A DNA stretch of 64,000 nucleotides from Sphingopyxis fribergensis (GTDB taxonomy: Bacteria > Pseudomonadota > Alphaproteobacteria > Sphingomonadales > Sphingomonadaceae): the NCBI RefSeq assembly GCF_000803645.1, contig NZ_CP009122.1:2208501-2272500 (forward strand), read 5' to 3'. How positions within the stretch are numbered: position 1 is the first letter of the stretch; each line of letters opens with the position of its first letter. Below are positions 20,185 through 29,214 of the stretch, in pieces. Below the pieces are notes generated by a model, which was not told the DNA's origin, did no database searches, and saw only the letters and a list, made by a program, of their open reading frames with translations. The translations under genes were made by a program, and so were the position numbers.

Positions 20185-21261
20185 TCAAAGCAGCCTGACG
20201 AAATCTTCCCATTGGCGCGACTTGCTGTACCGGTCGGCAATCATGGCCGCGCCCGCATCCGCTATACTGCGGCGCCGATCCTCGTCCTCGAGCAGGCGGT
20301 CCAATTGGACCAGCATATCGTCGACATCGCGGTAACTGCTCATCGTGACGCCCTCCTCCATCCCCGGCGGATAGGTTCCGGCATCGGACAACATCAGCGC
20401 GCCGCAGCCGAGTGCTTCCCAGCAACGCATATTGCCCCTGTCATTGCCCGACATGTCGATCGCGCCGTTGAGAACGATCTTTGCGCCGCCAAAGGCGGCA
20501 TAAAGCCCGCGCCCGAACACGGGCGGCTGCGCAACTTTCGCCACCGGCCGCGGCAGGCGATGTCCCCGAAGCGGTGGCAGCAGACCGAGCGGCGTACCCG
20601 CCAGCCGCGTCATTCGCGACTGCTGCAAATGAATTCGCACGCTGCGGCGGTCCTGCAGCTTCGCCAGTGCCTCGATAACCTGCGCGCGGTTGCGGTGATG
20701 GCGGCTGTATGTCCCGACGAAGACGATATCGACGGGACGTTCAGCCTGCCGGTAATCGGTCATCACCGGGTCGAACGCAGGATAGAACCAGGCGGCATTC
20801 CACCCGCTTTCCCGATAGGATTGCAGGATCGATTCAAAATTGCAGACGATGAGGTCATAGGCACCAAAATCGGCGCCAGGGCTCGGCGCAGCGCGCCAGG
20901 CAATCGCCTTTTTCACACTCCCCGGCAGCTTGCGAACAAAATCGCTGCCGAACCGTAGCGGGTCCATGTTGTAGAAAATGTCGGCGCCCGAAGCCTCGAT
21001 CTGCGCCAGCAATATGGCTTCCGGCGTAGCGTCCTTTCCCAATCCCTGCGCATCCGCCCAGGTGCGTTGCGATCGCGCGTCGCCGCCGACTGCAAAGCTG
21101 CCGCCGGTGCCGTCGAGCACCGGTTGCAGCATATGAAGCGCGACAAAGCGGTCATCGAGAAGTTCTTGCAGGACAGTGCGATAATCCGCCGAACGCGCGC
21201 GCGCATGCACCCCGTCCATATAGGTGGGGTAGATGTCGAAATTCTGGAAGACCGCAGTCAT
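20185..21261 (-). CDS. Family 1-type glycosyltransferase (CgeB-like)
   Basis: Predicted cytoplasmic glycosyltransferase of GT-B fold with a CgeB-like C-terminal domain. Visible features are 'SGADIFYNMDPLRFGSDF' and 'DLIVCNFESILQSYRESGW' in the N-terminal half, 'DIVFVGTYSRHHRNRAQVIE' at the domain junction, and 'MRCWEALGCGALMLSD' near the donor site. ATG at 21261 gives 358 aa starting MTAVFQNFDIYPTYMDG; no good ribosome site precedes it, so the start is uncertain. It lies 33 bp upstream of rmlB. The sugar transferred is unknown. Confidence 0.72.
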   Translation of the reverse strand: MTAVFQNFDIYPTYMDGVHARARSADYRTVLQELLDDRFVALHMLQPVLDGTGGSFAVGGDARSQRTWADAQGLGKDATPEAILLAQIEASGADIFYNMDPLRFGSDFVRKLPGSVKKAIAWRAAPSPGADFGAYDLIVCNFESILQSYRESGWNAAWFYPAFDPVMTDYRQAERPVDIVFVGTYSRHHRNRAQVIEALAKLQDRRSVRIHLQQSRMTRLAGTPLGLLPPLRGHRLPRPVAKVAQPPVFGRGLYAAFGGAKIVLNGAIDMSGNDRGNMRCWEALGCGALMLSDAGTYPPGMEEGVTMSSYRDVDDMLVQLDRLLEDEDRRRSIADAGAAMIADRYSKSRQWEDFVRLL

Positions 21262-21304
21262 GGAGGGAATTAGCCGCGGAAAAGAAAGAGAATGTTGAGG
21301 AGAA

Positions 21305-22711
21305 TCATCTGACCCGGACCCCACGGACATTGCCAGCAGATTGCGCCTTGAGGCGCGCCGGCGCAGTTATTTTTCCGTATTCTTCGGTCGAGCGATAGAG
21401 ATAGAGCAACAATGCAGCCATGCCGCCACCGCCAGTCAGAATGGCCGTGAACAGCGACGCGTCGGCGAGCGAAACCACAAATGGCATCAAAACGGCGCAT
21501 GCGATGCGGCGATCAATCTCACCGATAAGCCGCGAGGATATCCAAAGCCAGAGACCCGCCAGAAACAGGATCAACGGCACACCGAGGGTACCAAAGCCCG
21601 CAATGCCATCCGCCGCAATGAAATTCGCATTATAATTGTTGATTTCGGCGACCGCCGCGGTCGGCGTGACGTAACGGCCAATGACCTGCCCGACCGATTC
21701 CATTCCATAGGGATATTCCGAGAACGGTCGACCGACGAGCGAATGCGACAGATAGGTGACCGGATAATTCAGGAAAAAGTCGCTGTAGACACCGACGAGA
21801 ACGCCCGGGAGCGCCAGAATCCGCATGTAGACCAGATCGGAAATATTGCTGAACACTCCTGTGCCAGCTCGGTAGACCGATACGATGGGGCCAAGCACGG
21901 CGAAGAACAGAACAGCCGCATAGATGCGCCCGAACATGACCCGGCCGTTGCGAAAGACAAAGAAGACCCCGATCGTGAGCAGCGTCGATCCCAGCACGAC
22001 CTTACCGGCGAGGGTCGAATAAATCAGCAACTGGCCAATGAGGCCGGCGGCGATCAGGACGGGCTGGCGGCGCGTGATGCCGGCAACCAGCAGAAAGGGA
22101 TTGACCGCGCCGCTGAGCGTACCCATCACATAACCCATGAGCGCACCGCCAAGGGTGGTCGCGGCCGCACGCTGCTCATAAACCTGCTCAAGACCCACAA
22201 TGTTGAGCGTCTCGCCAAAAATCACAAAGATCCCGACATTCCCGACCGCCCACACGCCCAGAACGCCGGCCCAGAACGTGCGCGGCGCCAGTCGCAATTT
22301 CGCAAACGGCTTCCCATCGCTCAGCAGAAGGATGAATGCCGCCGCCGAAGACCATATGACGGCCAAAAGAAAGATCAGGTCGCCCATGGGCAAAATGCCC
22401 TGTTGCGGCGGGATGATCACCGAAGGAATGAAAAGAAGGAAATAGAGCGCCCATTTGGCAAAGCCCACAATTGTCCAGCTATGCATTGGCAAGAACATGC
22501 CGAGCAGGGCGGACAGACCGATCGTCGCGCCGGTCAGAAGCGGCGATGGTGGTTGATACCAGAAGCCCAGATAGCTCCACTGGGTGGATAGCTCGGCATA
22601 GGTCGTGATCAGGAACCAAGCATAGATGCCGCCTATCAAAGCCGTCACAAGGTGAAGCGCCGCCCTCGACGCTCCGGCCTTTTCCGTTCGAGCTTGCTCT
22701 TGCACCATCAT
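21305..22711 (-). CDS. Polytopic membrane protein, O-antigen polymerase (Wzy) candidate
   Basis: An integral membrane protein of 468 aa with about ten to twelve hydrophobic helices and a larger polar loop around residues 300-370 ('SHSLVGRPFSEYPYGMESVG...YNANFIAADGIAGFG'), the arrangement seen in Wzy polymerases. No conserved catalytic motif is readable, as is normal for Wzy. Its start overlaps the amidotransferase stop (ATGATG with TGA), so it belongs to the operon. Since the flippase is at 25919 and an O-antigen ligase-type protein at 34605, this is the best candidate for the repeat-unit polymerase. Confidence 0.6.
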   Translation of the reverse strand: MMVQEQARTEKAGASRAALHLVTALIGGIYAWFLITTYAELSTQWSYLGFWYQPPSPLLTGATIGLSALLGMFLPMHSWTIVGFAKWALYFLLFIPSVIIPPQQGILPMGDLIFLLAVIWSSAAAFILLLSDGKPFAKLRLAPRTFWAGVLGVWAVGNVGIFVIFGETLNIVGLEQVYEQRAAATTLGGALMGYVMGTLSGAVNPFLLVAGITRRQPVLIAAGLIGQLLIYSTLAGKVVLGSTLLTIGVFFVFRNGRVMFGRIYAAVLFFAVLGPIVSVYRAGTGVFSNISDLVYMRILALPGVLVGVYSDFFLNYPVTYLSHSLVGRPFSEYPYGMESVGQVIGRYVTPTAAVAEINNYNANFIAADGIAGFGTLGVPLILFLAGLWLWISSRLIGEIDRRIACAVLMPFVVSLADASLFTAILTGGGGMAALLLYLYRSTEEYGKITAPARLKAQSAGNVRGVRVR

Positions 22712-23844
22712 TTCCTCGTGATCAGGCGGCGCATCACCGCCCGTCCTTTCAATAATCTGTCCGTCAACGCCTTATCGCTATCGAACAGATTGTGCGAGAC
22801 AATGGGGGCATCGATCAGCGCTTTTAACTCGTCGATCGGCATTCCCAGCTTCTTTGCGACGAAACGCGTGTCGCGTTCGGCTTGCTTCTCGGTCGTGATC
22901 GGAACGCGCAATTCCTCCAGCGCCGCATCGCGTGTCAGTTGCCCCGCGACGATCAGCGAAGACAGGTGCAGCCGGCGCTTGTCGAAGCGCAGCTTGCGCG
23001 GAAGATAGACGTCCTGGTAGAATTTGGTGAAGCGACTTTCCGAATGCTTCGGGCCATAATCGCGCCAGCCATAAACGGCGCGTAATTCTTCCTGCGCCGC
23101 TTCCTTGTCATAATTGGTGAAATCGAGCGGCCGATAGCGTTTCGGCAGGCCGCGCACCCGCGTCGTCCAGAGATATTCGGCCATCGTCATGATCGGATAG
23201 GCGTGAAGCGGTTTTTCCCCGTACGCCTTGTGCACCGCGCGCACATGCTTGCCGTCGCTCGAACTCGGTCCGTCGTGCGGAATATGGAGATTTTCCGACG
23301 CGAAATTGACCCCGGACAGGAAAGACCGAACGCCATGCTTGCGCGCTAGCCGGAGCAGCGTCGCGAAAAAGGCATGATCCTGCGGGAAGTCCTGATTGAG
23401 CACATTTGCGCGCAGGAAAGCCCGCTGGACATCGCGGACCTCGTCCCATTCGACTACGCAGGTGACCAGGTCGAGGTCGAGGCTTCGAACCAGTTTTTCG
23501 ATATTATGGACCGCGGGTTCGCTGTTCCAACCGGCATCGACATGCACCGCGAGCAGGCGCAGGCCGTGCTTCGCGGCCATCAGATGCGCGAGATAGGCGC
23601 TGTCGACTCCTCCGCTGAGGCCAACGAGCGCATCATAGGGCTTGTCCCTGCCCTCTTCCCTCAGCGTTGCGACGAGGGACGCCATCCGGCGCTCGCCTTC
23701 TTCGCCGGGCCACCATTCGTGCGGACTGCGGGCAAAGGCATCTTTGCAGCAGTTGCACTGACCGTCAGGACCGATCTCGACCCCCTCGACATCCTCGGGC
23801 ATCACGCAGACCGTACAGATTCGGGCGTTGGTTCCGACGATCAT
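22708..23844 (-). CDS. N-acetyl sugar amidotransferase (WbpG/PseA family)
   Basis: PP-loop ATP-dependent enzyme that turns an N-acetyl group into an acetamidino group, using ammonia supplied by a HisH/HisF-type pair. The N-terminal Cys cluster 'CTVCVMPEDVEGVEI...GQCNCC' looks metal-binding, the PP-loop is 'ALVGLSGGVDSAYLAHLM', and 'FFATLLRLARKHGVRSFLSG' is family-typical. It has 378 aa, like WbpG/PseA. The ATGA overlap with the hisF-like gene and the hisH-like gene nearby support the three-part complex known from Pseudomonas O5 antigen. WbpG (uronate) and PseA (pseudaminate) cannot be separated by eye; no pseudaminic acid genes are present, so the uronate role is favoured. Confidence 0.87.
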   Translation of the reverse strand: MIVGTNARICTVCVMPEDVEGVEIGPDGQCNCCKDAFARSPHEWWPGEEGERRMASLVATLREEGRDKPYDALVGLSGGVDSAYLAHLMAAKHGLRLLAVHVDAGWNSEPAVHNIEKLVRSLDLDLVTCVVEWDEVRDVQRAFLRANVLNQDFPQDHAFFATLLRLARKHGVRSFLSGVNFASENLHIPHDGPSSSDGKHVRAVHKAYGEKPLHAYPIMTMAEYLWTTRVRGLPKRYRPLDFTNYDKEAAQEELRAVYGWRDYGPKHSESRFTKFYQDVYLPRKLRFDKRRLHLSSLIVAGQLTRDAALEELRVPITTEKQAERDTRFVAKKLGMPIDELKALIDAPIVSHNLFDSDKALTDRLLKGRAVMRRLITRK

Positions 23845-24575
23845 CGGTTCTTCGCCTGCAGCCGTGTTTCGTAATCGGGATAGGTGATCAGCACCGCGCG
23901 CAGTCGTCCGATAAAGGCAAAGGCGCTTCCCGATGCCGCGGCATCGGCTCCGGCGCCCAGCGCCGCGTCGAGGTGCGCGACCTCGCCCGCACCGCCCAGC
24001 GCGATGACGGGAACATCAAGGCCCGGCGCAATCGCCGCGATACCCTCGATATCCATTCCCGTGCGCAATCCGTCGCGGTCGATCGACTGCAGGATGATTT
24101 CGCCAACCCCGGCCTTGGCAAGCCGCGCCGCTTCCTGTTCCAGAGGCTTGCCGGTCGAGGTCGTCCGGCTGGCGCCGTCGACGCGATAGTCGAGGCAACC
24201 GACGAGGGCCTGGACGCCGAACGCTTCCGCTATTTCGCCAATCAACCGCTCGGACGTGTGCGAACGGAGCACCAGTTTCTCGACGCCGTCGGCAACCAGC
24301 CGGCGCGCATGTTGGATCGTCGATATCCCGCCGCCATAGCTGAGCGGCATGAAGCATTCAGAAGCGAGGCTGGTGACGAGATCGAAATCGGGCTCACGAC
24401 CATCAGCGCTGGCGTCGATATCGAGCACGCAGATTTCGTCGACTTCCTTCTCGTTGAACAGGCGGATGATATTGAAAGGGTCACCCACATAAGTGCGCTC
24501 GCCAAAGCCGACCGTTTTCACGACCCGCCGCGATCGATCGATCAGCATCACGACAATGAGGCGGGGCAATACCAC
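23841..24575 (-). CDS. HisF-like amidotransferase partner (HisF2)
   Basis: Beta/alpha-barrel protein of the HisA/HisF family. 'PRLIVVMLIDRSRRVVKTVGF' resembles the HisF start (cf. RIIPCLDV), 'EICVLDIDASADG' holds the first phosphate-side Asp region, and 'PLSYGGGISTIQHARRL' and 'VIALGGAGEVAHLDAAL' are the barrel phosphate-binding glycines. It has 244 aa and starts at GTG. Placed immediately before the WbpG-type amidotransferase (ATGA overlap), it probably passes ammonia from the HisH-like glutaminase to the sugar enzyme rather than making histidine. Confidence 0.85.
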   Translation of the reverse strand: MVLPRLIVVMLIDRSRRVVKTVGFGERTYVGDPFNIIRLFNEKEVDEICVLDIDASADGREPDFDLVTSLASECFMPLSYGGGISTIQHARRLVADGVEKLVLRSHTSERLIGEIAEAFGVQALVGCLDYRVDGASRTTSTGKPLEQEAARLAKAGVGEIILQSIDRDGLRTGMDIEGIAAIAPGLDVPVIALGGAGEVAHLDAALGAGADAAASGSAFAFIGRLRAVLITYPDYETRLQAKNR

Positions 24576-24610
24576 GTGAAAAATCCGAAGTTGGAGAAGC
24601 GCGCTGCCGC

Positions 24611-25285
24611 TCAGGCGGCGCGCGGAATGATACGGATAATGTCGGCCGACACCTCGGCGCGATAATCGGGATCATCCTCGAAATGCGACAGCAGGGTCGA
24701 AAGACGCGGATAGCCATCCTGTCCGGTAAAATCCCGGGCGTCGTCGATCAGGATGATATGCCCCTTTACATTGTGATCGAGCACCATCTGCAATTCCGCC
24801 GACACCGGTGTGTCGATTTCCGCCTTGCCGGTAAAACCGCCGCTGTAATGGCCATCGAGCCAGAAGACCGCAGGACGGTCGATTGTCTTCAGCACTTCGG
24901 GCAGGACGACCGCGCTGTCGCCCTTGAGGCAGCGGATATTCTTCTTCCGCTTGAGCATGTCGACCGCACGACGGTGAATTTCATCATCGATCTCGATCGT
25001 AATGCACTCGACGCCCGTCTCGGCGATATGTTCGACCATGCTGCCGAGATATGTGCCGGTTTCGACGAAATATTTCGCACCGCTGGTTTCGACATAGTGG
25101 CGGACCACGGCCATCTTCACGACATTGGGCGCCGGCGACGGGCAACCGCGCGCAACCCATGTGCCGATATCCCGGCGAACGACGGCTCGCAAATTGCGCA
25201 CGATAGTCAACAAGCCGGCCCGTTGGACGGCGTCGCGAACCGGAAATCGCAGATCATCTTGATTACTCACGGAATTTTCCTGCAT
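24611..25285 (-). CDS. Putative class I SAM-dependent methyltransferase-like protein
   Basis: A 224-aa protein with a Rossmann-like nucleotide-binding pattern: 'YFVETGTYLGSMVEHIAE' (motif I-like), 'CITIEIDDEIHRRAVDML' (acidic residues after strand 2), 'AVFWLDGHYSGG' and 'HIILIDDARDF' (metal- or substrate-binding Asp). This layout is seen in TylF/FkbM-like methyltransferases encoded in polysaccharide clusters; motif I lacks the usual GxGxG, so SAM use is inferred. ATG at 25285 lies 17 bases after the hisH-like stop. It separates the hisH-like and hisF-like genes, which normally sit together. Might methylate a sugar hydroxyl or amino group. Confidence 0.6.
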   Translation of the reverse strand: MQENSVSNQDDLRFPVRDAVQRAGLLTIVRNLRAVVRRDIGTWVARGCPSPAPNVVKMAVVRHYVETSGAKYFVETGTYLGSMVEHIAETGVECITIEIDDEIHRRAVDMLKRKKNIRCLKGDSAVVLPEVLKTIDRPAVFWLDGHYSGGFTGKAEIDTPVSAELQMVLDHNVKGHIILIDDARDFTGQDGYPRLSTLLSHFEDDPDYRAEVSADIIRIIPRAA

Positions 25286-25301
25286 TATAAAAAACTTTCC
25301 T

Positions 25302-25922
25302 TCAGACTGGACCGCGCTCGAGCCGCGCGAAATCGGCGAGCAATCGCATACCAAAACGGTGGCTTTTTTCGGGATGGAATTGAACTCCATGCACCGCGCC
25401 GTGCGCCACCGCAATTGTCTTTTGGCCGTCATAATCGACTATCGCCGCGACGTCGGCGTCCGTGTCGCAGACCATGTGATAGCTATGTGCGAAGTAAAAA
25501 CGCTCTGAAACTGCGCTGGACGGCGCCATCCATGTATCACGCACATATTCGACGTCGCGCCAGCCCATGTTGGGTACCTTCACGCCTGGAAGAGACGGCA
25601 CGATCCGTTTGACATCGGCGGCGATAAGGCCAAGCCCTTCGGCGCCGCCTTCTTCGCTCGTTCGCGCCAGCAACTGCATGCCGAGACAGACGCCAAGCAA
25701 GACAGCCCCGCGGTCGACCGCCGTGCGGATCGCGTCGGACAGGCCCTCGGCGTTCAGTACCGCCATGGCGTGCCCGAATGCTCCTACGCCGGGAAGAACG
25801 AGATGGCGCGCATCGGCAATGACATCGGGGTCGCCGCTCAGATGCGTATCGGCGCCGACATGATCGAACATATTGACGAGCGACGCGATATTTCCGACGC
25901 CATAATTGACGATGGTGATCAT
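25302..25922 (-). CDS. HisH-like glutamine amidotransferase (HisH2)
   Basis: Class I glutaminase that releases ammonia for the paired HisF-like barrel. The N-terminus 'ITIVNYGVGNIASLVNMF' is typical of HisH, the nucleophilic Cys lies in 'LLGVCLGMQLLA', and the His/Glu of the triad are in 'VHGVQFHPEKSHRFG'. It has 206 aa, as for HisH. The ATG at 25922 overlaps the flippase stop as ATGA. With the HisF-like and WbpG-like proteins it should form the acetamidino-sugar system; a histidine role is unlikely because no other his gene is near. Confidence 0.88.
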   Translation of the reverse strand: MITIVNYGVGNIASLVNMFDHVGADTHLSGDPDVIADARHLVLPGVGAFGHAMAVLNAEGLSDAIRTAVDRGAVLLGVCLGMQLLARTSEEGGAEGLGLIAADVKRIVPSLPGVKVPNMGWRDVEYVRDTWMAPSSAVSERFYFAHSYHMVCDTDADVAAIVDYDGQKTIAVAHGAVHGVQFHPEKSHRFGMRLLADFARLERGPV

Positions 25923-27184
25923 GATGCAGGCCTCGCTTCCGCGCCTTCGACATGCGTTCTCGGCAACGCGTGATAGCATAAGAGAAGCTGCGCGAGCGAA
26001 AACAGGCACAGCAATATGCTGTGGGCAACGACAATCTTTTCGACCGCCCAGTCGGCGCCCGGCGCGTAGAGCCAGAGCAGCGCCATCGCTGCAAATCGGC
26101 TGATGTCCCAGCCAAGCTGGGTAATTTGCCGCCCCATGATCGTCAGGGTCATGTTAATGCCCCCCGACACCAGCCCGAGGAAATAAGCGGGCGCCAAAAT
26201 CTGGGCGAATTTAGCCGCTTCGTTCCATCCCGGCCCGAATATCAACTGGAAAAGCATCGGGGCAAAGATCACGCAGGCGAGTGTCGGAAGAAATGCCAGG
26301 CCGACCAGGAGCAAGGACAGACGCCGAAAACTGCGGCGCGCCGTGCCGGTTCCTAGTCGCAGATCCTCCGCCAGATTTCCCATATGAACCTGCGACACCG
26401 CTCCGACTATCAGCGCGACCGGCAGACCCACGGCCCGATCGACCAACCCGAACTGCCCCGCGGTCGACGCATCGAAACTGGCGTAGATGAACAGCGGCGT
26501 CATGATGCTGCCCGCCGTGCTCAGCACCGCCCCCGGCAGCGAAATCAGCGACAGGTCACTGAACCGCCGTGCGACCGTGCGAAGATCCGACCAGCTCGTT
26601 CCGAAAATACCGCCGAGGGCATGAAGCCGGCCCCGCGCCAGCCAATATCCATTGAGCAAGCGGCCGGCGAGGTCGGCCAGTATCAGGCTGCTGCCAATCG
26701 GTGCAGCAATCGCGAGCCCCGCGCTGGTTCCCGCGTTGGTCAGCCCCTGCGCGATCTTGGCGCTGGCGATCGTATTATAGGCCGCGTCGCGGGTCGCGAG
26801 ATAGGAGAATATCTGCGCCCACCCGACGGCAAGCGCCGACAGGGACAGCCACCACCAGCCAAAACCGAGATCGGCGAGAAAACGGGGCCACCCCATCGCC
26901 AGCGCGGCAAGCAGAACGCCGGTGAAGACGACCGTCGTGACCAATGTCAGCAATCCGCAAAGGGCGATGACATGCGTCAACTCGGGACCGTCGCTTGCGC
27001 GCAGTATCGCGATTTCATACCGCAGCATCACGACAACGATGACCAGCATCATGATCGACTGGAATGCCTGAAAATGCCCGAAAACCTCGGGCCCGAACGA
27101 GCGCGACAGGAGCGGCAGGATCAGAAAGCCGATCAACTGCGCCAGCGCACTCCCCTTCATTATGGTCATGACCGAGCGGAGCAT
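25919..27184 (-). CDS. Polysaccharide flippase (Wzx-like, MATE/MOP superfamily)
   Basis: Integral membrane protein of 421 aa with about twelve helices. The N-terminus 'GSALAQLIGFLILPLLSRSF' followed by 'PEVFGHFQAFQSIMML' is characteristic of Wzx/PST-type exporters, and 'SFDASTAGQFGLVDRAVGLP' and 'APAYFLGLVSGGINMTL' correspond to conserved family regions. It would flip undecaprenyl-linked repeat units to the periplasm. It starts three bases after the stop of the GT11-like gene and overlaps the hisH-like start. Confidence 0.85.
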   Translation of the reverse strand: MLRSVMTIMKGSALAQLIGFLILPLLSRSFGPEVFGHFQAFQSIMMLVIVVVMLRYEIAILRASDGPELTHVIALCGLLTLVTTVVFTGVLLAALAMGWPRFLADLGFGWWWLSLSALAVGWAQIFSYLATRDAAYNTIASAKIAQGLTNAGTSAGLAIAAPIGSSLILADLAGRLLNGYWLARGRLHALGGIFGTSWSDLRTVARRFSDLSLISLPGAVLSTAGSIMTPLFIYASFDASTAGQFGLVDRAVGLPVALIVGAVSQVHMGNLAEDLRLGTGTARRSFRRLSLLLVGLAFLPTLACVIFAPMLFQLIFGPGWNEAAKFAQILAPAYFLGLVSGGINMTLTIMGRQITQLGWDISRFAAMALLWLYAPGADWAVEKIVVAHSILLCLFSLAQLLLCYHALPRTHVEGAEARPAS

Positions 27185-27187
27185 CGA

Positions 27188-28087
27188 TCAGTGGCCCAGT
27201 CGCTCTCGCACATGCGCGACGAAAGAGGCCGGAATATCAGCACCAAAATCCGATTCAATATCGCGCGTCGGATCCGCATCGATCGGGACGATCGACTGCC
27301 CAAGGTGCGCGATACGCGGGGTCGAACCCAAAAAAGCGCCCCACAGGCTGAAGCCCGATCCCGACGCGATCAACGCGGCTCCCTGTCCCAGATGGAGCAG
27401 GTCCGTAACCGATTGTTGCCTCGGCGCCCGCTTGAGACCTGGCCGCGCCAGCAGCGCAGCGAGCTCTTCATCCGCCCCGTCCGAAAACAGGATCGCCGGC
27501 ACGTCCTGCCCCAAAGCGCGGCGGAGCGCATCGAGGCGATCGCCATACCAGTCGAGCGGAAGGCGGGTATTGGTGGAGTCTTCCGAAACCGCATTCCCCG
27601 CCGGTTTGGCAAAGTCCCCTAACCGGACATGGATCGCGATAAATGGCGTGACAGACGGTGCGGGATGGTAGCGCGGCCGGGTCATGGCGAGAAGCTCGCG
27701 GCGCAGGAACGGCCCGTGACCGACGACCTGCGCGAAGGACTTCTTTTCATTGTCCTTCAGCGCGTTGTGAAAGCGCAGGACCTGTTTCTCCGCAGCGGCG
27801 GGCTTGGCAGGCCATTCGATGCCGATGTCCACTTTTTTCGCGCCCGCCAACGCGAACAGACGCCGCAGTCCACCGATCGCCGTGCCCCGATTGAACAACA
27901 AAAAGTAATTCCGCTTGTCGCGTTCGCGGCGAAGATAGGGGCCTACGCGCAGCTTGAGCCAAAAAGGCGCGAGCATCACGGCGTCATTCTGTTCGCACCA
28001 CAGCCGGCAACGCGCCCAGGCCAGCAGCCCGTGCGTCAGACCATATCGCCCAAGGACGGGGATCGCGTGGACGCGTCGCTCACTCAT
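27188..28087 (-). CDS. GT11-like glycosyltransferase, possible fucosyltransferase
   Basis: A 299-aa protein that looks like a shortened GT11/O-fucosyltransferase-superfamily enzyme. It begins with a glycine/aromatic-poor strand 'VHAIPVLGRYGLTHGLLAWA' and 'RCRLWCEQND' (compare GLGNQMFQYA-type N-termini), contains 'FIAIHVRLGDFAKP' matching the HxRRGD donor motif with Leu in place of the second Arg, then 'DVPAILFSDG' and 'LLHLGQGAALIASGSGFSLW', the C-terminal serine-rich donor loop. GDP-L-fucose genes (gmd, fcl) are in the same locus. The family call is by motif only, and the altered donor motif leaves specificity open. ATGA overlap with the WbpE-like gene. Confidence 0.58.
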   Translation of the reverse strand: MSERRVHAIPVLGRYGLTHGLLAWARCRLWCEQNDAVMLAPFWLKLRVGPYLRRERDKRNYFLLFNRGTAIGGLRRLFALAGAKKVDIGIEWPAKPAAAEKQVLRFHNALKDNEKKSFAQVVGHGPFLRRELLAMTRPRYHPAPSVTPFIAIHVRLGDFAKPAGNAVSEDSTNTRLPLDWYGDRLDALRRALGQDVPAILFSDGADEELAALLARPGLKRAPRQQSVTDLLHLGQGAALIASGSGFSLWGAFLGSTPRIAHLGQSIVPIDADPTRDIESDFGADIPASFVAHVRERLGH

Positions 28088-29196
28088 GCAACGGCGGCCG
28101 CCACCTCATGCAGAGCAGCCGCAATCTGATCCTGCTGCGCCACGGTCAGTTCGGCATAGATCGGAAGCGAAAGGATGCGGCCTTGCAGCCGATGCGCGAC
28201 CGGGAAATCCTCCGGTCGGTGCTCCAGGTGCGCGTAGCAAGGGAGAAAGGGCAGCGACCGCTTGTAGTTGACTACGGTGGGAACACCGCGACCCTTCAGC
28301 GCAGCAGCAAGGCCGTCGCGATCGTCGGTCTCGATCACATAGAGGTGATAGACATGTTCGCGCCCGGCGACTTCGGTGGGCGTGACGATGCCTGGAACGT
28401 CTGCGAGCAACGCGTCGTACCGCTTTGCCACTGCGCGGCGGCGTTCGGTCCAGCCGGCCAGATGCGGCAGCTTAACGTTGAGGATGGCGGCCTGGATTCC
28501 GTCGAGGCGCGAGTTGATGCCCTCCATCTCATGATCGCCCTTCACCAGGCCGCCATGACGCGCAAAGCAGGCCATGTGGCGCGCCAGCGCGGCGTCGTTG
28601 GTGGTGATCGCCCCGGCATCGCCCATCGCACCGAGATTCTTGCCCGGATAGAAGGACCAGGTCGCGATATGGCCAAAGCTGCCGGCCTTGCGGCCGTCGA
28701 TCGTGGCGAGGTGCGCCTGCGCGCAATCCTCGATCACCCACAGGCCGTGCTTTTCGGCAATTGCCATGATCGCGGGCATGTCCGCCATCTGGCCATACAG
28801 GTGCACGGGGATCATGCCGACAGTGCGGTTCGTGATCTTTTCGGCTATTTTCGACACATCGATCGTTGATGTGACGGGGTCGATATCGACGAAAATCGGT
28901 TTTGCGCCGTGCTGCCCGATCGTCTCCGAAGTCGATATCCACGACTGCGCGGTCGTGATCACCTCATCGCCGGGTTTGATGCCGAGCGCCTTCATCGCGA
29001 TATAGATCGCGTCGGTGCCATTCGCGCACGACACGGTATGGTTCGCCCCCATCAACGCCGAATATTCGCTTTCGAACAGTTCGACGTCGGGACCGCGGAC
29101 AAAGCTGCTTGCCGCGATCACCCGCGCAATAGCGCCGTCGATCTCGTCCTTAAGCGACAGATATTGCGCATGGAGGTCAACGAAAGGAATGGACAT
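28084..29196 (-). CDS. DegT-family sugar 3-aminotransferase, WbpE-like
   Basis: PLP-dependent nucleotide-sugar transaminase. 'IPFVDLHAQYLSLKDEID' at the N-terminus and 'VSCANGTDAIYIAMKALGI', 'GDEVITTAQSWISTSET', 'VIEDCAQAHLATIDG', then the PLP Lys in 'TWSFYPGKNLGAMGDAG' define the family. It has 370 aa; ATG at 29196 has GGAG five bases upstream. The order oxidoreductase, acetyltransferase, aminotransferase matches WbpB-WbpD-WbpE, which make UDP-2,3-diacetamido-uronate in Pseudomonas. Homologues such as FdtB/QdtB act on dTDP-3-keto sugars, so context rather than sequence favours the WbpE role. Confidence 0.85.
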   Translation of the reverse strand: MSIPFVDLHAQYLSLKDEIDGAIARVIAASSFVRGPDVELFESEYSALMGANHTVSCANGTDAIYIAMKALGIKPGDEVITTAQSWISTSETIGQHGAKPIFVDIDPVTSTIDVSKIAEKITNRTVGMIPVHLYGQMADMPAIMAIAEKHGLWVIEDCAQAHLATIDGRKAGSFGHIATWSFYPGKNLGAMGDAGAITTNDAALARHMACFARHGGLVKGDHEMEGINSRLDGIQAAILNVKLPHLAGWTERRRAVAKRYDALLADVPGIVTPTEVAGREHVYHLYVIETDDRDGLAAALKGRGVPTVVNYKRSLPFLPCYAHLEHRPEDFPVAHRLQGRILSLPIYAELTVAQQDQIAAALHEVAAAVA

Positions 29197-29214
29197 GGCT
29201 TCTCCAGTCAGCAC

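Noticed and set aside
19072..20958. Plus-strand ORF of 628 codons opposite rmlB and the CgeB-like gene
   Set aside because: Covers two well-identified minus-strand genes; its product is Arg/His/Asp-rich without domain features.
23841..25922. HisF/HisH-like genes as histidine biosynthesis genes
   Set aside because: No other his genes nearby; coupling with a WbpG/PseA-type amidotransferase and glycan genes points to sugar amidination.
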